From: Virgibacillus_O xinjiangensis
GTDB taxonomy: Bacteria > Bacillota > Bacilli > Bacillales > Amphibacillaceae
DNA: 64,000 nucleotides
Assembly: GCF_042643145.1 (NCBI RefSeq)
Contig: NZ_JBHRSA010000042.1
Span: forward strand, 1-64,000
Reading direction: 5' to 3'
Shown here: piece after piece, positions 1 through 8,013 of the stretch
Numbering within the stretch: the first letter of the stretch is position 1
How the letters are laid out: each line of letters begins with the position of its first letter
Position numbers and translations under genes: made by a program
Notes under the pieces: model-generated
What the model saw: only the letters and a program-made list of their open reading frames with translations
Database searches by the model: none
What the model was told of the DNA's origin: nothing

Positions 1-1
1 G

Positions 2-184
2 TCATTTTCTTGTCCGGGGTGGATCAATAAGATGGCAGAGGTGGATCCAACCTATGTCCTTCTTCATATAATCATCTGCTGTTTTGATTTTTCGGGAGTA
101 GTGGATCCCGACTCCCAGGATTGCGACGATAAAGAAGACAATCCAAACAATATACCAATTCAAAAAGTCCACACCTTTCTCCAT
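2..184 (-). pseudogene. Broken N-terminus of a sodium:solute symporter
   Basis: The first 40 residues after the ATG at 184 look like the start of an SSS-family sodium/solute symporter: a short N-terminus, one hydrophobic helix (WYIVWIVFFIVAILGVG) and a basic S-x-K-x-K-T-A-D-D-Y segment that in this family precedes the conserved A-G-R region. Here the frame instead runs into unrelated residues and stops at 2-4, 60 codons in. AGGAAC lies about 8 bases before the ATG, so the start looks genuine. The most likely reading is a frameshifted or truncated remnant. A genuine small membrane protein cannot be excluded. The missing body would lie left of the window. Confidence 0.4.
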
Positions 185-267
185 TTTATTTGTTCCTATT
201 TTACGGAAGGCTCGAAAGGATGGAAATATTGTCATAATGTTCGTACCAGTTGCATAGAGGGATATAA

Positions 268-292
268 AAAAAACCCTTCTTAGGAAGAAGGG
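268..292 (-). terminator. Terminator of the GntR-type gene
   Basis: On the minus strand CCCTTCTT and AAGAAGGG form an 8-bp stem with a CCT loop, followed by a run of eight T. It lies just beyond the stop of the GntR-like gene and separates it from the symporter start. Confidence 0.85.
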
Positions 293-295
293 CTG

Positions 296-1018
296 TCAGT
301 TATGCTTGCGTGATAATTTGATTTTAAAAGAGTACATATCAGAGCGGTAGAAGGCATGCTCGAATTCTACGAAGCTGCCATGAATATCCATCAGCTTTCT
401 GTCCGTGACCAACACACTGTCGTGACGAGAGACTCCAAGCAGTTTGGCATCTTCCCTGGATGGCGTGCTAGACTTGATCACTTGATCCGCTTCAAAGGTA
501 TTGATGCCTAGCTTGGTTTCCAACAAGTCATACAGGGTGACCTCATTCAGGTCATAGGAATTGATTTTCTCACCGAGTTCTATCGGGTAATAGTGGTTTT
601 CAATTCCCATGGGAGTATGGTTGGCATACCGCAGGCGTTTGAAATGGAAGGCATGGCTCAGCCCTGTTTCTTTCTGCAGATGATCCGGAAGCTCGATAAT
701 TTCCGACTTCAGCAGCTTGGCGCCTGAGCGCATTCCCATCCGTTCAATGGTTTCGGTCGTACTGCTCAAACTGCCGAGCCAGTCATCAATCGGTTTCAAC
801 GCCACGAATGTACCGCGCCCCGGTTTCCGGGTCAACACCCCGTCCTTCACCAGTTCTGCCACGGCCTGCCTTACCGTACTGCGGCTCACATAGAATTCAT
901 CCATGATTTCCCGTTCACTAGGTATCTTCGGGCCATAACTGCCACTTGTTATTCGTTGTTCCAATCTCTCTTTCAGCTGTATGTATAGCGGAATGGAATT
1001 ATTGTAGTCTAAAGGCAT
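296..1018 (-). CDS. GntR-family regulator with UTRA domain
   Basis: 240-residue HutC/FarR-type transcription factor. Residues about 8-75 are the GntR winged helix, with P-L-Y-I-Q-L, the P-S-E-R-E-I turn, S-R-S-T-V-R-Q-A recognition helix and the G-x-G-T-F-V wing. Residues about 95-235 fit the UTRA ligand-binding domain (F-x-x-x-R-x-R, E-N-H-Y-Y-P, E-H-A-F-Y-R-S-D). Regulators of this class bind small sugars or amino-acid derivatives and usually repress an adjacent uptake or catabolic gene. The natural candidate target is the symporter remnant downstream on the same strand, which would leave this regulator orphaned. The start is ATG at 1018, with AAGGGGAT upstream. Confidence 0.85.
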   Translation of the reverse strand: MPLDYNNSIPLYIQLKERLEQRITSGSYGPKIPSEREIMDEFYVSRSTVRQAVAELVKDGVLTRKPGRGTFVALKPIDDWLGSLSSTTETIERMGMRSGAKLLKSEIIELPDHLQKETGLSHAFHFKRLRYANHTPMGIENHYYPIELGEKINSYDLNEVTLYDLLETKLGINTFEADQVIKSSTPSREDAKLLGVSRHDSVLVTDRKLMDIHGSFVEFEHAFYRSDMYSFKIKLSRKHN

Positions 1019-1272
1019 GTAGGATCCCCTTTTGGTGTTCAGAAAAGTTTTGTTGTTAATAGATTACCATATTATGTGGGATAGGTGGGGGAGGGTAGAT
1101 TAGTTTAGTGAATTCATTTGCGAATTTTCGCTTGTATTACTTATATAACTACGATGGGGCATGTGAAGCATTATTGACAACATGTCCAGAATCGATTGCT
1201 AAGTACTTATATCTACCTCTTTAAACTTTCTGTAACACTTTTCGTGTGTTTTCCTCGATTGTTGTTTGGAGA

Positions 1273-1309
1273 ATGGTAGATTTCCCTGCAAAAGGGGGAA
1301 ATCTACCAT
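1273..1309 (+). promoter_or_regulatory. Perfect 14-bp inverted repeat covering ribosome site and start codon
   Basis: The arms ATGGTAGATTTCCC (1273-1286) and GGGAAATCTACCAT (1296-1309) are exact complements around a 9-base loop. The ATG of the XRE gene begins at 1308 inside the right arm, and the AAGGGGG ribosome site spans the loop and arm. In RNA the hairpin would hide both. As DNA it could equally be an operator for the protein it precedes. There is no T run, so it is not a terminator. Confidence 0.7.
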
Positions 1310-1706
1310 GAAACCAGATTGGGGTAAACGCCTGGAAGAATTGCGTACCGAACGTGGCTGGGATAAGAAGGAAGTCAGCGCGATGTTAGGTTTTACACAG
1401 AATGTATATGGGCAATATGAGCGGCAGTACAGAACTCCCCCGCTGGAAACGCTAATGAGAATAGCGGATCTCTATGGTTCCAGCCTGGATTATATCGCCT
1501 ACGGAGAAGAAAAGCGGAGACGAAGACCGGTGGATGACTTAGAGAAGCTGAGGGAGCTCCTGCTTCACTTTGAAGATGAAGGCATTGAACAGCCGTTTAT
1601 CCTGGATCTTGACCGATGGTATGAGTTGGAAAAGGAGGATCTAGAGGAGCTCCGGCAGCGATTTGAGGAGATTTATCAAAAAGCTGTTTCCGAGAAAGGG
1701 AAATAG
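1308..1706 (+). CDS. XRE-family helix-turn-helix regulator
   Basis: 132-residue DNA-binding protein. Residues about 5-62 are a Cro/CI-type helix-turn-helix (RLEELRTERGW, K-x-E-V-S-A-M-L-G, Y-G-Q-Y-E-R, P-x-L-E-T-L-M-R-I-A-D). The C-terminal half is acidic and leucine-rich and probably a dimerising helix. The ATG at 1308 is preferred over an in-frame TTG at 1266 because AAGGGGG lies 9 bases upstream and the helix-turn-helix starts right after it. The start lies in the hairpin 1273-1309, suggesting autoregulation. Its neighbours on the other strand are a DnaD-like protein and a sigma-like factor. The target is unknown. Confidence 0.85.
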   Translation: MKPDWGKRLEELRTERGWDKKEVSAMLGFTQNVYGQYERQYRTPPLETLMRIADLYGSSLDYIAYGEEKRRRRPVDDLEKLRELLLHFEDEGIEQPFILDLDRWYELEKEDLEELRQRFEEIYQKAVSEKGK

Positions 1707-1738
1707 GGGTTTCCATTGTCCGTTTTTCTGGTAAAGCA

Positions 1739-1764
1739 GCCACAACGAGACATTGTGGCTTTTG
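1739..1764 (+). terminator. Terminator after the XRE gene
   Basis: GCCACAA and TTGTGGC pair around a 7-base loop and are followed by TTTTG. It lies about 30 bases after the stop codon. Confidence 0.75.
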
Positions 1765-1803
1765 TCATGTTCTTTACCGGTTGGGTGATACCAGTCACAC
1801 TCG

Positions 1804-2763
1804 CTAAGCAATTACCTCACATTCCCGCCCCGATACTTTCGCAAGCAACCGTTCGATTTCCTCCGTTTCATGGTTCGCATCTTTTGGTAGTGCTGTAGTT
1901 TCCTCGTAGGAGACTGCAGCTTTTTCTTTGCGGTCCTTGAACCAATCCGGCACAATCTCCTCTTGTGGCTGATGTTGGTTGTAGTGGGGCTTACCTACGT
2001 GCTGCTGGCGGAATGCCTTCTCCTCCAACTCTGCCTGTTCCACCGTCGTGATTCCCTTCCGCTTCCATGCCTTCAGGATTCCTGTGACATATCGCCAATT
2101 GGTTTTTCCTTGGGTTACGGCCAGCTTCATGGCATGCAAGACAAGCTTCTCGTTGGTGTCATCGATCCAGCTGATGATTTCCTCGGCAACAAATGGGCTG
2201 GCGACTCCGAAGTTTTCCTGGTGGAAACGGACAGCGTCTTCTGCTGCAGGTCGGTTTTGTTTGGTTTGGTCTTGTTTATGTATTTGTTTATATAATGGGT
2301 CAGGTTTGCGGTCAGATTTGTGGCCGCTTTTGTCGTCTGTTGTGCGGCCGGAAGTGTGGGCCGGTTTGTGGTCGGAAATCTCATCAGGAAGGACATCAGG
2401 TTTTGAAAGGATTTCTGTTAGATCGGTGTTTGCATCTTCTGCCTGCACCTGGTTGGTCGGAGCAGTGTGTCCAAATAGTTCTTCCTGCTGGGAAATCATT
2501 TGATAGATAGCTGCACGGTTTCCGCTTTGGCTGATGACACGGATATAACCGAGGCGCTGGAGTTCCTCGCGGGCGTTTTTAAAGGTGGTCGGCTTCAGGC
2601 AGGCTTTGGCTTGGAGGACGGCAGCTGTGACGGAGAATTCCTCCTTCCATCCACAACGGTTGTTGAAATGCATGAGGCCGTGCCATAGGGAGACAGCTGC
2701 TCCGGAAAGTGGCTGGAAGTCCAATTTATGATAGAAGGCATTGATTTCTTTAATGTAGTTCAT
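1804..2763 (-). CDS. DnaD-like replication initiation protein
   Basis: 319-residue protein built like phage and plasmid primosome proteins of the DnaD/DnaB_2 class. The N-terminal 100 residues look like a winged-helix replication module (LSGAAVSLWHGLMHF, FSVTAAVLQAKA, FKNAREELQRLGYI). A polar linker rich in H, K, D and T follows (residues about 105-165). Then comes a DnaD-type helical domain at about 170-245, with A-V-R-F-H-Q-E-N-F-G, I-x-x-W-I-D-D, and the N-W-R-Y-V-x-G-I-L-K-x-W signature. The family helps load the replicative helicase at forks. Its ATG has GGAGC upstream, and it follows a sigma-like gene on the same strand. It could be a chromosomal accessory protein or a prophage relic. 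Confidence 0.8.
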   Translation of the reverse strand: MNYIKEINAFYHKLDFQPLSGAAVSLWHGLMHFNNRCGWKEEFSVTAAVLQAKACLKPTTFKNAREELQRLGYIRVISQSGNRAAIYQMISQQEELFGHTAPTNQVQAEDANTDLTEILSKPDVLPDEISDHKPAHTSGRTTDDKSGHKSDRKPDPLYKQIHKQDQTKQNRPAAEDAVRFHQENFGVASPFVAEEIISWIDDTNEKLVLHAMKLAVTQGKTNWRYVTGILKAWKRKGITTVEQAELEEKAFRQQHVGKPHYNQHQPQEEIVPDWFKDRKEKAAVSYEETTALPKDANHETEEIERLLAKVSGRECEVIA

Positions 2764-2797
2764 GTTCCTGCTCCTTGTCTATGTGTTTTTTTAGGAG

Positions 2798-2826
2798 GCG
2801 GGCTCACCCGAAGAGATGGAGCCCGC
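2798..2826 (-). promoter_or_regulatory. Intergenic hairpin between sigma-like and DnaD-like genes
   Basis: GCGGGCTC and GAGCCCGC form a perfect 8-bp GC-rich stem in the 69-bp gap. On the transcribed minus strand it is followed by CTCCTAAAAAAA, not by T, so it is not a normal terminator. A processing or RNA-stability site between two operon genes is more likely. Confidence 0.5.
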
Positions 2827-2832
2827 TGTCGG

Positions 2833-3399
2833 TCAAAGGTTCATTTCCTGTTTCAACAGCTGGCGGAATTCATCGGTGCGCAGCTTCTTCCGTACTTGTT
2901 TCCCCCAGCTTTTGACGGCTTCGGAGGTCGTGTTTTCCTGAATGGCGATTTCTTTGATGGGCATGTTGTCGATCACGGCATAGTAGACCCATTTCCATTG
3001 ATTTTCGGTTAACTGGGATTTAAGCTGCTGCCAAAGTGCGGGATTGCTCAGAAGGAGATCGGAGAATTCGCGCGACAAGTATTGCGGTGGATCTGTTTCA
3101 GGTGAGGCTGCAGTAGAGTGGCTTGCTTTCTGTTCTTCGATATAGTTGGCGAGCTGCTCCTGCTGACGGTTCTCTTTCCGCATCAGGTCGATCATACGGT
3201 TGCGGATCATATAGTTGAAGTAGGTGGCCATCGGGCCTTTGTCCGGCTCATAGCGTTCATACGCATTCCACATCGCAAAAAGCCCCTCCTGGTAGTATTC
3301 CTGATGCGGGTCTCTGATGTTCAGTTTGTGGATCTGGTAGTGGATCCGCCGCTCATTCTGCTGGCAGATCTCTTCAAATGAAGGTTTTTGTTGGGTCAT
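2833..3399 (-). CDS. Sigma-70-like factor
   Basis: 188-residue protein with a short sigma region 2 (residues about 10-80: Y-Q-E-G-L-F-A-M-W-N-A-Y-E-R-Y-E-P-D-K-G and F-N-Y-M-I-R-N-R-M-I-D). The C-terminal helix-turn-helix resembles region 4 (L-T-E-N-Q-W-K-W-V, I-K-E-I-A, T-S-E-A-V-K-S-W-G-K-Q-V-R-K-K-L). Regions 1 and 3 are absent, as in ECF and phage-type factors. The ATG at 3399 is chosen because AAGGAG lies 8 bases upstream. It probably forms a two-gene operon with the DnaD-like gene. No anti-sigma gene is adjacent. Whether it directs transcription or acts as a phage-like late regulator is unknown. Confidence 0.75.
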   Translation of the reverse strand: MTQQKPSFEEICQQNERRIHYQIHKLNIRDPHQEYYQEGLFAMWNAYERYEPDKGPMATYFNYMIRNRMIDLMRKENRQQEQLANYIEEQKASHSTAASPETDPPQYLSREFSDLLLSNPALWQQLKSQLTENQWKWVYYAVIDNMPIKEIAIQENTTSEAVKSWGKQVRKKLRTDEFRQLLKQEMNL

Positions 3400-3489
3400 C
3401 GATTCGGCTCCTTTTAGTGGGGTGGAAAGAGGTAATGGTAGAGTTTTTCTGGCTGTCGGGATACCGCTTTCAAAGTGATGTATGTTTCC

Positions 3490-3517
3490 TTGACACATTG
3501 ACAGTACCCACTATACT
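3490..3517 (+). promoter_or_regulatory. Sigma-A-type promoter
   Basis: TTGACA and TATACT are separated by 16 bases, reading right toward the DUF1643 gene about 200 bases on. A second, extended -10 (TGCTATACT, 3692-3700) lies directly before that gene. Confidence 0.5.
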
Positions 3518-3721
3518 ACGGGGATTGGTAAAAATTGGTGAGCAAAATCACAGCATACGAATCGTGTGTTTTGATGGGGATTGAGTGGGTTTGTGGTAGT
3601 GGGGGAGGGTTATATAAATGATAAGAACACTCTACCTATGCGCGGATGATACACTTGTTTTTAGATTAAGTGAAATTTTCAGTCCTCTTTTTGCTATACT
3701 GTAGTAAAGGGGGAGGGGCTT

Positions 3722-4237
3722 ATGTTAAAACCAGGCCATCGGTACTGGAGAGACGATGAAATTGTAGCAGTGGAATTTGATAATGACCAAGATCCAACGT
3801 ACAGATATGCACTGGAGTGTATCTGGGATGAAAAAGGGAAAATAGTGGCATTTTTTATCATGCTGAACCCTAGTGTTGGGAATTATGATGTTTGCGACCC
3901 TACATTGAACAGGTGTGTGAATTTTGCACGCAGCTGGGGGTATGGAGGCATTGTAGTCGTAAACTTATTCGCCTACATTACATCCGATCCGAAAGAACTC
4001 TTGGAAGTGGAGGATCCCATCGGCAGTAGAAATGATGAAGTGATTGATGTCATTGCGGAAGCTGCAGATCAGATTGTTTACGCTTGGGGAGTGGACCATG
4101 GACATTATCATCAGAGGAACCAACAGGTAATGGAACGGTTGAAGGATTATGAACCTAAATGTATTCTGAAAAATAAAGGCGGCCATCCGCGTCATCCACT
4201 GTTTTTAAAGAAGGACTTAGAGTTGATGGCGTTTTAG
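3722..4237 (+). CDS. DUF1643-family protein
   Basis: 171 residues matching the DUF1643 pattern: R-Y-A-L-E-C-I-W near residue 28, F-F-I-M-L-N-P-S, D-P-T-L-N-R-C-V-N-F-A, W-G-Y-G-G-I-V-V-V-N-L-F-A-Y, D-P-I-G-S-R-N-D-E, then a C-terminal part ending H-P-L-F-L-K-K-D-L-E-L. The biochemical role of the family is unknown to me. The ATG follows AAAGGGGGAGGGG. The last third of this gene (from about 4023) and its terminator recur in diverged form at 8007-8305, on the far side of the ATPase module. The gene therefore appears to be the target at which the module was inserted. Confidence 0.85.
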   Translation: MLKPGHRYWRDDEIVAVEFDNDQDPTYRYALECIWDEKGKIVAFFIMLNPSVGNYDVCDPTLNRCVNFARSWGYGGIVVVNLFAYITSDPKELLEVEDPIGSRNDEVIDVIAEAADQIVYAWGVDHGHYHQRNQQVMERLKDYEPKCILKNKGGHPRHPLFLKKDLELMAF

Positions 4238-4319
4238 ATAAATGTAATTGCAAGGAAGTTTTATGGCCAGAGACAAATTAGAGGACCGCTTGGTTGTTGG
4301 CACGGAAGTCTTTGGATAG

Positions 4320-4353
4320 AGAGCTTGAAACCTTAAGGTATTCAGGCTCTTTT
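4320..4353 (+). terminator. Terminator of DUF1643 gene, copy 1
   Basis: AGAGCTTGAA and TTCAGGCTCT pair with one wobble and are followed by TTTT. A near-identical hairpin follows the DUF1643 fragment at 8272-8305. Confidence 0.75.
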
Positions 4354-5105
4354 AATCTGTAATTCATTTGACTCCTAGCTCCTTGTAAACGATAAACTAA
4401 ACTGGCTCTTACGCACTTTTAGTGATATATATTATTAACCTTATGAAGCGGATGCTTTTATAAGGGGGGAAGTCATCATGATATTGGAAGAAGGCTCCAT
4501 CCATAATATCGAATTATTATAACCTCAAGATGAGAATGCTACATTCATTTGTGATGAAAGTCAGAGTTCCAAACAAGCTGAATGTCTTATTACACATCTT
4601 TTTCAAGCTAGCGGTATAGCCGCCACACAAGAAAATGCTCGAGTAATGAACCCGCTTGGTTCGCCTAGATTTTTACTCAACGGTTTTCTTGGGTCGTTCA
4701 ACTATTCAGGGAAATGGTAAAAGAAATTTTGGGTACCCGAAAACTCTTCGTCAACGAGCCTCCAGGTTGCCTTCCATATAGGCTGAAAATGACCAAGGGA
4801 CAACTTTATGTTTATACAGGCATCAGTCTGCTTAGAAAGCGACTTTTTCTATTACCTAGCAAGTCAAAAACCATCCCATTTGTCACTTTTATGGCGTGAA
4901 AGCCAGTTTAGTCTAGCAGTTGTTACATTACTCTATGCAATCATGAAAATTCCAGGTATTAGCTACTCTCAATCTGTCAATCTTATTTTTCTGATAAATA
5001 ATTTATTTTATAAACTACATAATTATTCCCTTATTTGGTATTTTTTACCACATCGCAAGTTTATCTTTGATATACTTAATAATAGATTAGGGGAGGAGTG
5101 ATTCT
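4354..5105. other. Low-coding stretch left of the ATPase module
   Basis: About 750 bases between the DUF1643 terminator and the ATPase start. It holds one decayed reading frame (4478-4720). The rest is short overlapping frames without ribosome sites, increasingly AT-rich from about 4900. It probably carries the module's promoter. AT-rich hexamers are too common here to single one out. Confidence 0.4.
4478..4720 (+). pseudogene. Small gene interrupted by an in-frame stop
   Basis: An ATG with a strong GGGGGGAAG ribosome site opens a frame of 80 codons that would be open but for a TAA at codon 15 (4520-4522). Downstream residues (Q-D-E-N-A-T-F-I-C-D-E-S, then A-E-C-L-I-T-H-L-F-Q-A-S-G-I) look protein-like. 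I do not recognise the family. It appears to be a recently disabled small gene lying between DUF1643 and the ATPase module. Confidence 0.35.
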
Positions 5106-7004
5106 TTGATAACTAATATAGGATTAGTTAATTTTAAAATTTTTAAGTACTTAGAGAACATTGAACTCGCACCAATCACTATTTTATCAGGACAAAATAG
5201 TGGTGGTAAAAGTACAATTATTCAATCTTTACTCTTGTTAAAACAAACTATAGAAAACCCCGTGAGTGATGAAACTTTAATTTTAAATGGTGCGTATATA
5301 TCATTGGGGGATTTTAAAGATATATTTAATAATGTAGCGGCAGAAGATGAGAAATTGGGATTTTCCATAACTTTTAGATCTAATGAAAGTGAATTAGATA
5401 ATGAAACGTACGAAATTTACGACGAATTAAATAACACAAATCTAAACGACTATTCTGTTATTGATTTATCATTAAATTACAAAAACACTTCTAATACACA
5501 ACATAATATTCAAGATGCACCCTATTTACTCAATTCAACTATTAAGGGAGAGATTGAAGGATTTCCTTTTGAGCTATCAATTGATAGAAAACAAAATTTA
5601 AGAAGAGAAATTCTTAATAAGTATGATGTCATTAATAAAAAAGCTTTTTTGGACTCGCCCGATCTGTATTCTTTATCAAAATGCAAGGGGATAGAACTAG
5701 ATTTCAGGCGGGAAGTTAATAAAAAAGATATTATATCTGTTAATACAAATACTTTTCTTCCTGATAAGCTTTTTTGCAAATTCAATTTGCATTTAGCCAA
5801 ATTTAAAAATGAAGTTTTAAATAATGTAATTACTACCATACTGGATAGTTTTCCTGAGGTAGTAGATGATTCTAAAAAAAATAAATTTAATAACTATAGG
5901 TTATTAAAAATATATAGTAGAAAATTACGAAATACACCTACCACTGAAGAAGAGAATAATTATACTATTCTACAAATAGAGGAGTATCTTGAGACTATTC
6001 TTGGAGACTTTAATCTAAGTGAAATTTATAGTTTAATTAAAATTTTCCTTTATAGAATGGACAATGAAAAGCTAGATTATATACTTAACTATTTATCCAA
6101 ATCATATAATGGACTAGAGCAAATAAGAAATATGAAAGAAAATATTAGAAAACTACCGATTAACTCACTCAGAATTAGTAATGATAATAAAACACTCACA
6201 AATTTCCGCGGAATAAATAGTTATATAAGAAAGCGCTTTGCAAGTATTTATTATTTAGGACCATTACGTGAAGCCCCTAAGGTTTATTATAACAGATACG
6301 GTTCCCATGACCCGATGTATGTAGGACCAAGAGGAGAAAATGTAGCTTTTGTTTTAAAGCATTATTCAAAAAGAGAAATCACTGCTATTCTCCCTCCTAA
6401 GAATGGGGAAGAGTTTAATTTAAATCAACTAATTCCCGAAGTCACAACCTTAGGTGAAGCGGTAAAAGAGTGGCTAGCTTATATAGGTGTAGCACATGAA
6501 GTAAGTGTTAATAGTGTAGGGAAATTAGGTTTATCCCTTCAGGCAAATGTGGATGGAAGAAGTAATTCTGATTTAACTAACGTGGGAGTCGGGGTTAGTC
6601 AAGTATTACCAATAATAGTTTTAGGGTTGTCATCCAGAGAGACTAACACAATTTTACTCTTCGAACAGCCCGAATTACACCTTCATCCTTATGTTCAAAG
6701 TAGACTAGGTGATTTTTTTGTATCCTTACAAATGTTAGGCAAACAAGTAATCGCAGAAACCCATAGTGAATATTTAATAAATAGAATGCGATTGCATATT
6801 GCAAAAGGGAAAATTAGATATAATGATGATTTAAAGATCTATTTCTGCGAAAAAGATGAGGGAGATTCAGCACATTTTACAAAGGTACAAATTGATAATT
6901 ATGGTTCAATCGATTACTATCCAGAAGGTTTTTTTGACGAAACTGAGAAACAATTGGAGAAAATTATGTTAGCCGCTTTCGAAAGGGATGATTTACATGA
7001 ATAA
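5106..7004 (+). CDS. AAA/ABC-type ATPase with DUF3696-like C-terminus (putative defence component)
   Basis: 632-residue cytosolic P-loop ATPase of the SMC-like AAA_15/OLD-related group. Walker A is G-Q-N-S-G-G-K-S-T at residues 29-37. A long divergent helical insert follows. Near residue 495 is a signature-like G-V-G-V-S-Q-V-L-P, then Walker B I-L-L-F-E-Q-P-E-L-H-L-H-P and the switch histidine in A-E-T-H-S-E-Y-L-I-N-R. The C-terminal 70 residues, with Y-P-E-G-F-F-D-E, fit a DUF3696-type tail. The start is TTG at 5106 with GGGGAGGAG ahead of it. The next gene overlaps it by 8 bases. The gene is far more AT-rich than its surroundings, which points to horizontal transfer. Such ATPases are often sensors or motors in anti-phage systems, with the partner as effector; that role is inferred here. 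Confidence 0.75.
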   Translation: MITNIGLVNFKIFKYLENIELAPITILSGQNSGGKSTIIQSLLLLKQTIENPVSDETLILNGAYISLGDFKDIFNNVAAEDEKLGFSITFRSNESELDNETYEIYDELNNTNLNDYSVIDLSLNYKNTSNTQHNIQDAPYLLNSTIKGEIEGFPFELSIDRKQNLRREILNKYDVINKKAFLDSPDLYSLSKCKGIELDFRREVNKKDIISVNTNTFLPDKLFCKFNLHLAKFKNEVLNNVITTILDSFPEVVDDSKKNKFNNYRLLKIYSRKLRNTPTTEEENNYTILQIEEYLETILGDFNLSEIYSLIKIFLYRMDNEKLDYILNYLSKSYNGLEQIRNMKENIRKLPINSLRISNDNKTLTNFRGINSYIRKRFASIYYLGPLREAPKVYYNRYGSHDPMYVGPRGENVAFVLKHYSKREITAILPPKNGEEFNLNQLIPEVTTLGEAVKEWLAYIGVAHEVSVNSVGKLGLSLQANVDGRSNSDLTNVGVGVSQVLPIIVLGLSSRETNTILLFEQPELHLHPYVQSRLGDFFVSLQMLGKQVIAETHSEYLINRMRLHIAKGKIRYNDDLKIYFCEKDEGDSAHFTKVQIDNYGSIDYYPEGFFDETEKQLEKIMLAAFERDDLHE

Positions 7005-8013
7005 AACGAGTCATCCAATTTTAGTTGAACCGACTTGTTTTTGTTTCTCGCCTTATGATGATAAAAAAATAAATGAGGATGAAAATAAAGAAGAATTTAA
7101 GGCATTTGTCAATAATTTAACAAAGATGATAGATAGTATTGAAAAAGAAAATTATAAAATTGCTGTTAGTAAAGATCTTTTTAGTTTATATTTTGAATCT
7201 GTACCTATAAGTATATATCAACAGCATACTATCCATGACCAAGCTTATAAGTCCCTTGTGAAACTTGCTAAGGATTACTTTATCAGAAAACTCCCTAAAA
7301 TGATGAAAACGATACATAAATTTGGAGATAATTCATTTGAAGTCTCAATTGATACAAAAACGATAAATGAAGATTTAAATTTGCACAATACAGAACTCTA
7401 CTTAAACTGGATTGATATGGTGGGGTTGGAATTTAAGGGGCAATTTTTTTCCTCATGTTTAAAGTCAACTTATAATACAATCCTTAACCAAAAAACGTTT
7501 AGGATAATCAATGATGCTAATCAAAAAGAAGAGATAGATGTAATTAACGAAGTAAGTAAATTTAAAAACTCTCCGGTAATAAAGTTGAAATTACTAAAGT
7601 CTAAACTTGTAAAACCAAGTTTTCCAGTTCCATGCTCGGGAACTGGAGATCACGGTTCCATGTGGGGACCATCTATTAGAAGCATAAATGACATACCAAA
7701 AATGGAACGTGACTTATTAATAAGGTTAATAGATACAGGGTTGATAAAATCTATAACATTATTAGATTTTGATAATTCGTATCCTGCAGTGAATTCCGCA
7801 GAGATCATTTTAAAGAGAATGCAACAAATGGATCAGGATGACGTTTTATATTGCATATTAAGAGGAAAAGGAACAAAGCAACATGCACAGAATATTAAAT
7901 TACAAGTTAAAAAAGGAACTGGACAATTAATATATGATTGGTTTTATCCAAGTATATCTATGTCAAAGTTGGATCTTTTAATTCAAGAAAGTGCCACTAC
8001 AAAAGAGCAATAG
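6997..8013 (+). CDS. Unrecognised partner of the ATPase
   Basis: 338 residues, soluble, with no signal peptide or membrane segment, and I do not recognise the family. Visible features are an N-terminus with P-T-C-F-C-F-S-P-Y, a lysine-rich central region, a glycine-rich patch (C-S-G-T-G-D-H-G-S-M-W-G-P-S) around residue 215, and a hydrophobic strand ending in acidic residues (I-T-L-L-D-F-D-N-S) around residue 265. That last piece could hold a metal site, but this is speculation. The ATG at 6997 overlaps the ATPase stop (ATGAATAA) and has GAAAGGG 9 bases upstream, so the two genes are translationally coupled. The stop codon TAG at 8011-8013 lies inside the first bases of the repeated DUF1643 segment, so the gene ends at the junction. 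An effector role is inferred from the pairing. Confidence 0.7.
   Translation: MNKTSHPILVEPTCFCFSPYDDKKINEDENKEEFKAFVNNLTKMIDSIEKENYKIAVSKDLFSLYFESVPISIYQQHTIHDQAYKSLVKLAKDYFIRKLPKMMKTIHKFGDNSFEVSIDTKTINEDLNLHNTELYLNWIDMVGLEFKGQFFSSCLKSTYNTILNQKTFRIINDANQKEEIDVINEVSKFKNSPVIKLKLLKSKLVKPSFPVPCSGTGDHGSMWGPSIRSINDIPKMERDLLIRLIDTGLIKSITLLDFDNSYPAVNSAEIILKRMQQMDQDDVLYCILRGKGTKQHAQNIKLQVKKGTGQLIYDWFYPSISMSKLDLLIQESATTKEQ

Noticed and set aside
5106..7004. ATPase as a RecF or SMC housekeeping protein
   Set aside because: Its length, DUF3696-like tail, AT-rich composition and overlapping unknown partner do not fit RecF or SMC.
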